Positions 7,118-10,963 of a stretch of DNA of 10,963 nt are shown here, one piece after another (position 1 is the stretch's first letter; each line of letters begins with the position of its first letter). A program made the translations under genes and the position numbers. A model generated the notes under the pieces. That model saw only the letters and a program-made list of their open reading frames with translations. It was not told the origin of the DNA and did no database searches. Source of the stretch: Oscillospiraceae bacterium (lineage in GTDB: Bacteria; Bacillota; Clostridia; Saccharofermentanales; Saccharofermentanaceae); the NCBI GenBank assembly GCA_902767145.1, contig CACXGG010000216.1, positions 1 through 10,963 on the forward strand. The letters are read 5' to 3'.

Positions 7118-9022
7118 TTACTCCTCAGACTCTCCGCCGGATTCTCCACCATCTGTAGGCTGGGGCTCGGGTTCGGGTTCGGGCTCGGGCTCGGGCTGAG
7201 TGGGCTCGGGTGTGGGTTCCGTAGGCTCCGGTGTAGGATCAGGTGTATCCTCGTCATCATCGTCGTCATCATCATCATCGTCATCGTCATCGTCTTCATC
7301 GACTACATCGGAGAGCTCTCCTGATTCTCCGTCAAGGGATGCGATGGAACCGTCGGAATTGAGTACGCCAACCTCGATGATGGCGGAAACAGTTGCATAG
7401 TGTGATGTGGGAAGTGCCACTCTGTCGATCTCATTTCCGTCTGCGTCATACCATACCTGGTATCCTACAGCTGTAACTCCGTTGTGGGGAGCTCTTGTCT
7501 GGACCTGCTCACCGACCTCCATGCTCTCGTTGGGAACATACTGAACGCCTGCGGAGCTGGTGGAAGTGGTCTCACCGATGAAATCGATATACTGTCCGTC
7601 GGGGAGCATATGGCCGTAGAAATTAATGGTTATAACGCTGTTGTCGGGATTCCAGTAAGCCGTGATGATGATGGGATAGCCGGAATCGTTTGTAAATGCG
7701 AAATCCTGGTCGGGCCAGTCAACAGCTGCGTCAGTACCTGCAACAGCATATGAGGAAGGCCACATGTGCTCATGTCTCTCATCGATCTGAAGGTTAGCCT
7801 TTACAGCAGCCTGATAGAGCATGGAACTTACCTGGCAGACACCGCCGCCAAGACCCTGCTCAAGGGCACCGTTAGCGATAACACCTGCTTCGAGATAACC
7901 GGCTGCAGATGTCCTCTGTCCGATATATCCGTTGAAGGAGAAGGACTCGCCGGGATCGAGTACCAGCTGATCGAGCTTCTCACAGGTGATGGAGATATTG
8001 TGGTTCCTGTTGGAGCTTGCAGATGTCGTGGAGGATGCGGAAGAGATAAGACCAAAGTCGTTCTCGATATCCTCACTGGTTACTGAAGGCTCCTCTACCT
8101 CGGCATTTACTGTTACTGTGCCGGAATATGTTCCTGCGTCGATAAGAGCCTTTACATCGGAGATAGCCGTATCGATATCTACGACATAGCCACGGCTGGA
8201 CTCTGTGTGAAGGAATATAAGGTTCTCTTCGTCAAAACCCGTGATCTCAGCATCCACTGCCTCAGAACTCATATCGTCGAGAAGATCGTGGATAACGGGA
8301 TCCACACCTGTGGAATCGGGTGTGAACTCAACAGTGAAATCCTTGGGAGCTGTCTTAAGGGCCTCTCTTGCATTGAAGATACTGATAAGAGCCTCTGCGT
8401 CCTCATTTCCTGTAAGCTTCAGATAATTGAAAGCCTCGTCGGAAACTGCATCGAGGTTGTCGCTGAAGGTAAGGCCTGAAAGATCAAGGGGATATTCATC
8501 ACCGTCAAGTGAAAGGGTGATATCGTAATCGAAGGGCTGCTCGGGCTCTGCTGCTCTTGCAGCCTCCTTACCGGCATCCTTTGTCATTCCGCCTACGTCA
8601 ACGCCGTCGATGGAGACGCCCTGAAGATATGTATCAGTCTGAAGGCTGGCCCTAAGCTCATCAGCAGTCATGGTCACGACTGTTCCGTCTGCATAGGTGA
8701 GATCATATTTCTTGTCGAAGTAGCCCTTCTTGTAAAGGACTCCTGCTGCGGCACCGCCTACGACCGCAACGGCAGCGATCACGGCGATGAGTGCCTTGGG
8801 GGCTCCCTTTTTCTTGGAAACGGGCTTCGTCTTTGACTTGGAGCTCTTGGAGTTCTTACTGTCTGATGAAGGTCTGTCGACTCTCTTAGGTCTCTCTGTT
8901 ATCTCTGACGCGGAGGACTTTACTGCCTCCTCCTTAGCTTCTTCCGGTTTGTAAGCCGACCTTACGCCGGGTCTTACAGACGGAAGATTGTTCCTGTCTG
9001 AACCGTTTCCGTTTTTCTTCAT
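7118..9022 (-). CDS. VanW/G5-domain envelope protein with acidic and Glu-Pro repeat tail
   Basis: The product has 634 residues. A basic, Ser/Lys-rich cytoplasmic segment (1-75) precedes one membrane helix (about 76-97), with the rest outside. A region resembling the peptidoglycan-binding PG_binding_4 domain spans about 130-320 (G-V-S-I-D-G-V-D-V-G-G-M-T). The VanW domain spans about 340-470, with G-E-S-F-S-F-N (358-364), G-L-G-G-G-V-C-Q-V-S-S-M-L-Y (390-403) and E-R-H-E-H-M-W-P (415-422). A G5-like domain covers about 495-552. The tail has 14 consecutive Asp (577-590), then Pro/Thr/Glu repeats ending G-E-S-E-E. No LPXTG signal is visible. VanW's biochemical role is not established; these proteins are taken to act at the cell wall. 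RBS AAGGGG precedes the ATG, and a promoter lies upstream. It is probably first in the operon with the DnaD gene. Confidence 0.9.
   Translation of the reverse strand: MKKNGNGSDRNNLPSVRPGVRSAYKPEEAKEEAVKSSASEITERPKRVDRPSSDSKNSKSSKSKTKPVSKKKGAPKALIAVIAAVAVVGGAAAGVLYKKGYFDKKYDLTYADGTVVTMTADELRASLQTDTYLQGVSIDGVDVGGMTKDAGKEAARAAEPEQPFDYDITLSLDGDEYPLDLSGLTFSDNLDAVSDEAFNYLKLTGNEDAEALISIFNAREALKTAPKDFTVEFTPDSTGVDPVIHDLLDDMSSEAVDAEITGFDEENLIFLHTESSRGYVVDIDTAISDVKALIDAGTYSGTVTVNAEVEEPSVTSEDIENDFGLISSASSTTSASSNRNHNISITCEKLDQLVLDPGESFSFNGYIGQRTSAAGYLEAGVIANGALEQGLGGGVCQVSSMLYQAAVKANLQIDERHEHMWPSSYAVAGTDAAVDWPDQDFAFTNDSGYPIIITAYWNPDNSVITINFYGHMLPDGQYIDFIGETTSTSSAGVQYVPNESMEVGEQVQTRAPHNGVTAVGYQVWYDADGNEIDRVALPTSHYATVSAIIEVGVLNSDGSIASLDGESGELSDVVDEDDDDDDDDDDDDDDEDTPDPTPEPTEPTPEPTQPEPEPEPEPEPQPTDGGESGGESEE
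7160..7212 (-). repeat. Hexanucleotide repeat coding Glu-Pro/Gln-Pro dipeptides
   Basis: On the + strand the block reads as GGCTCG/GGTTCG hexamers. In the VanW gene it encodes repeated Pro-Glu and Pro-Gln pairs in the extracellular tail. Only synonymous changes break the tandem, so it is a candidate for length variation between strains. Confidence 0.8.
7250..7300 (-). repeat. GAY trinucleotide run coding 14 consecutive aspartates
   Basis: Fourteen GAT/GAC codons in a row (7253-7294), flanked by Glu codons, lie near the 3' end of the VanW gene. The mixing of GAT and GAC suggests selection on the protein as well as slippage. Confidence 0.9.
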
Positions 9023-9050
9023 GATCTGTGCCCCTTATATGCGATATCAG

Positions 9051-9063
9051 CGCGTAGTACGCG
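9051..9063. promoter_or_regulatory. Small dyad in the VanW leader, possible operator
   Basis: CGCGTA-G-TACGCG is a perfect 6+1+6 inverted repeat in an otherwise AT-rich intergenic stretch. It lies 22 bases downstream of the -10 box (9085-9090) of the minus-strand promoter and 28 bases before the VanW start. It could be a regulator site or a small RNA hairpin; no regulator is visible in the window. Confidence 0.3.
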
Positions 9064-9084
9064 ACTGTATAATTTGCTATTAAG

Positions 9085-9113
9085 AATATAATAGAGCTTG
9101 AATGAACTTTCAA
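9085..9113 (-). promoter_or_regulatory. Promoter of the VanW-DnaD-DnaC-AcpS operon
   Basis: Reading the minus strand, TTGAAA (9113-9108) and TATATT (9090-9085) are separated by 17 bp. This predicts a leader of roughly 55 bases before the VanW ATG. No other promoter-like sequence is obvious before the genes that follow. Confidence 0.72.
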
Positions 9114-9143
9114 GCAAAAAATATACAAGTTTTTTTAGAATTT

Positions 9144-9171
9144 TTGTAAGTATTGTTTAAAATGGTATAAT
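9144..9171 (+). promoter_or_regulatory. Extended -10 promoter of the polysaccharide genes
   Basis: A consensus TATAAT at 9166-9171 has a TGG extension at 9163-9165. TTGTAA at 9144-9149 is a weaker -35 with a 16-bp spacer. It diverges from the VanW promoter across an AT-rich gap. A site AAAGGGAAG (about 9197-9205) precedes the ATG at 9211. Confidence 0.75.
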
Positions 9172-9210
9172 ACTTTATCCTTATGGGGATGAAGTAAAAG
9201 GGAAGAGTAA

Positions 9211-10629
9211 ATGAATAAGAGCTATCTTACAATTCCGCACGTATTTAAGATCCTGTTTATCATCGGTCTGATACTTGTGGTCCACCTTGCTTATGTGACG
9301 AGTTTCTTCACTGTATTCGGATCCGAACTTACGGACCCCGACTCCAGTGTTAACAACTTCGACGCTTATCTTGCACTTTCCCCCGTCATCACCATCTCCA
9401 CCATCCTTCTGGCAGACCTTCTGCAGATGTCCAGATTCTTCAGGAAGAAGAACCTCGACGTTATTTCCCAGACCCTTTACTTCGGATGTATCCAGACCCT
9501 CATCACCATTTCCGCGAAAGACCTTATGAACCAGCGAGCCTTCTCCAGGCGAGTTCTCATCATAAGCTTTATCGTGATGATCTTGTATGTATTCATCTGG
9601 GAGATGATATGTAACTTCGTAAGCCACAGGATGTACGAGAACGGCGAGCTGGTCATCATCGGCTCCAACAAGGCCACCATGGATGCAGTTATCGACAAGA
9701 TCAATCCTTCCGTAAGGGGCCTTGACCTCAACCTTACAAAATCCATCAGATATTCCGACAGATCAGCCGTAAGATCGGCCATCAGGAGCAATGCGGAGAT
9801 CTTCCTCTGCCCTGACGTGCCCGAGGACGTAAAGTCGGATATCATCCTTTCCTGCGCAAAGAACAAGACCGTCGTCTATGTCGTGCCCCAGTTCTACGAG
9901 ATCAGCCTTTACAGGTCCAGGACCATCAACCTCAACGATCTCATGGTAATGCTGGTGGACAGGATGGGTCTTACCTTCGAGCAGAGGATCGTAAAGCGTA
10001 CCATAGATATCTTTATATCCCTTCTGGCCATCATCCTCTCCGCTCCGGTCATCCTCATCTGTGCCATCATAATAAAGCTCAGTGACGGCGGCCCGGTGTT
10101 CTACAGGCAGGAGAGGCTTACCATAGACAACAGGCCCTACAGGATCTATAAGCTCCGCACCATGAGGCAGGATGCCGAAGTGGGAACGGGAGCTGTCATC
10201 TCCGGAAAAGACGACCCCAGGGTCACACCTTTCGGAAAGTTCTTAAGAAGGTCCAAACTGGATGAGTTCCCCCAGTTCTATAATGTCCTCAAGGGTGACA
10301 TGAGCGTTGTAGGCCCAAGGTCCGAGAGACCCGAGTTCGTTGCAAACTTCGAAAAGGAGATCCCCGGATACTCCCAGAGATTTGCCGTTAAGGCAGGTAT
10401 CACAGGCCTTGCACAGGTAGCAGGAAACTACGACACCACACCCCAGGACAAGCTCCGCTATGACCTTCTCTACATCAAGAACTACTCTGTCCTTCAGGAC
10501 ATCAAGATAATGTTCCTCACCGTGAGGGCCATCTTCACACCCAATCTCTATAACAGGACCTTCGAGGATAATAAATCTGCTTTCCGTTCATCGGATTCCA
10601 AGGCTTCACAGGAACAGAAAAATGTCTGA
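9211..10629 (+). CDS. Polyprenyl-phosphate sugar-1-phosphate transferase (exopolysaccharide initiating enzyme)
   Basis: A 472-residue membrane enzyme of the WbaP/WcaJ type. It transfers a sugar-1-phosphate from a nucleotide sugar to undecaprenyl phosphate, the first step of many capsule, O-antigen and exopolysaccharide pathways. About four N-terminal membrane helices (10-34, 53-71, 85-103, 114-134) lead to a soluble Rossmann-like middle domain (about 146-245). A hydrophobic segment at about 265-290 introduces the catalytic domain. Its motifs are K-R-T-I-D-I (262-267), G-G-P-V-F-Y-R-Q-E-R (293-302), Y-K-L-R-T-M (313-318), and R-S-K-L-D-E-F-P-Q (347-355) with the Asp351-Glu352 dyad. V-V-G-P-R (366-370) and G-I-T-G-L-A-Q-V (396-403) follow. 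Length is normal for the family. Sugar specificity cannot be read from sequence. The following glycosyltransferase overlaps its end by 8 bases. Confidence 0.93.
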   Translation: MNKSYLTIPHVFKILFIIGLILVVHLAYVTSFFTVFGSELTDPDSSVNNFDAYLALSPVITISTILLADLLQMSRFFRKKNLDVISQTLYFGCIQTLITISAKDLMNQRAFSRRVLIISFIVMILYVFIWEMICNFVSHRMYENGELVIIGSNKATMDAVIDKINPSVRGLDLNLTKSIRYSDRSAVRSAIRSNAEIFLCPDVPEDVKSDIILSCAKNKTVVYVVPQFYEISLYRSRTINLNDLMVMLVDRMGLTFEQRIVKRTIDIFISLLAIILSAPVILICAIIIKLSDGGPVFYRQERLTIDNRPYRIYKLRTMRQDAEVGTGAVISGKDDPRVTPFGKFLRRSKLDEFPQFYNVLKGDMSVVGPRSERPEFVANFEKEIPGYSQRFAVKAGITGLAQVAGNYDTTPQDKLRYDLLYIKNYSVLQDIKIMFLTVRAIFTPNLYNRTFEDNKSAFRSSDSKASQEQKNV

Positions 10630-10963
10630 TACCGGTTATTCCGTACTTATCTCAGTCTACCGCGGGACAGATCCCGTATATCTTGAAAAGAGCCTTGAGA
10701 GCATCTTCAGCCAGACAGTCCCCTCCGACGACATAGTAGTGGTCACGGACGGTCCCGTTTCAGAAGAAGTGGAAAAAGTCCTTTCAGGATACGAAAACAG
10801 CATAAACCTCGTCCGCCTCCCCGAGAACAGAGGCCTGGGAGATGCCCTGAACGAGGGTCTCAAGCACTGCAGATACGAACTCGTTGCCAGGATGGACGAC
10901 GATGATATATCCCTTCCCGACAGGATGGAAAAACAGCTTCAGGCTTTTGAGAAAGACCCCGCC
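10622..10963 (+). CDS. Family 2 glycosyltransferase, N-terminal part (truncated by window end)
   Basis: The first 114 residues of a GT-A fold glycosyltransferase, open to the last base. It begins Y-S-V-L-I-S-V-Y-R-G (6-15), then S-L-E-S-I-F-S-Q-T and V-V-V-T-D-G-P (39-45). N-R-G-L-G-D-A-L-N-E-G-L (69-80) leads to V-A-R-M-D-D-D-D-I-S-L-P-D-R (88-101), which holds the metal- and nucleotide-sugar-binding Asp cluster. It resembles the AmsE/EpsE-like subgroup. The ATG lies 8 bases inside the end of the phosphotransferase gene, so the two are probably translated together. It likely adds a sugar to the lipid-linked primer made by its neighbour; donor and acceptor are unknown. Confidence 0.9.
   Translation, partial: MSDTGYSVLISVYRGTDPVYLEKSLESIFSQTVPSDDIVVVTDGPVSEEVEKVLSGYENSINLVRLPENRGLGDALNEGLKHCRYELVARMDDDDISLPDRMEKQLQAFEKDPA

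Noticed and set aside
7200..7400. Poly-serine frame on the + strand
   Set aside because: It is the complement of the GAY aspartate run in the VanW gene. The minus strand carries the real gene.

Overview
The window looks like a stretch of chromosome from a low-to-mid GC Firmicute, most likely a member of the Clostridia (Lachnospiraceae or a close relative). This is inferred from three things: a DnaD-domain protein paired with a DnaC/DnaI-type helicase loader, a VanW/G5 envelope protein, and a four-cysteine ribosomal protein L28. AGG/AGA arginine codons are frequent throughout. The content is chromosomal; I see no transposase, integrase, CRISPR array, tRNA or rRNA.

Left part (1-3280, + strand). 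The 3' end of serS (seryl-tRNA synthetase) is followed by a hairpin. A strong extended -10 promoter then drives an 882-residue polytopic membrane protein with a Pro/Ala-rich linker near its N-terminus. This gene ends at a hairpin terminator that also serves the convergent rpmB.

Middle part (3305-9113, - strand). Read in its own direction, a promoter at about 9113-9085 opens a tightly packed run: a VanW-domain envelope protein, a DnaD-domain replication protein, a DnaC/DnaI-like helicase loader, acpS (holo-ACP synthase), and a membrane-anchored SH3b + NlpC/P60-like protein. The last four genes are linked by overlaps of 14, 4 and 17 bases. rpmB follows with its own promoter and ends at the bidirectional terminator. 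The run puts replication-initiation proteins, activation of the fatty-acid carrier protein and cell-wall-facing proteins under probably shared transcription. Two of its products have altered active sites. The NlpC/P60 domain has lost its catalytic Cys and both His positions, so it is a predicted pseudo-hydrolase. The helicase loader has a non-canonical Walker A motif.

Right part (9144-10963, + strand). A divergent extended -10 promoter drives a polyprenyl-phosphate sugar-1-phosphate transferase, overlapped by 8 bases by a family 2 glycosyltransferase that runs off the window. This is probably the beginning of an exopolysaccharide or capsule cluster.

The best candidate for undescribed biology is the pseudo-NlpC/P60 protein and its coupling to the DnaD/DnaC/AcpS genes. 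Everything else belongs to recognisable families.
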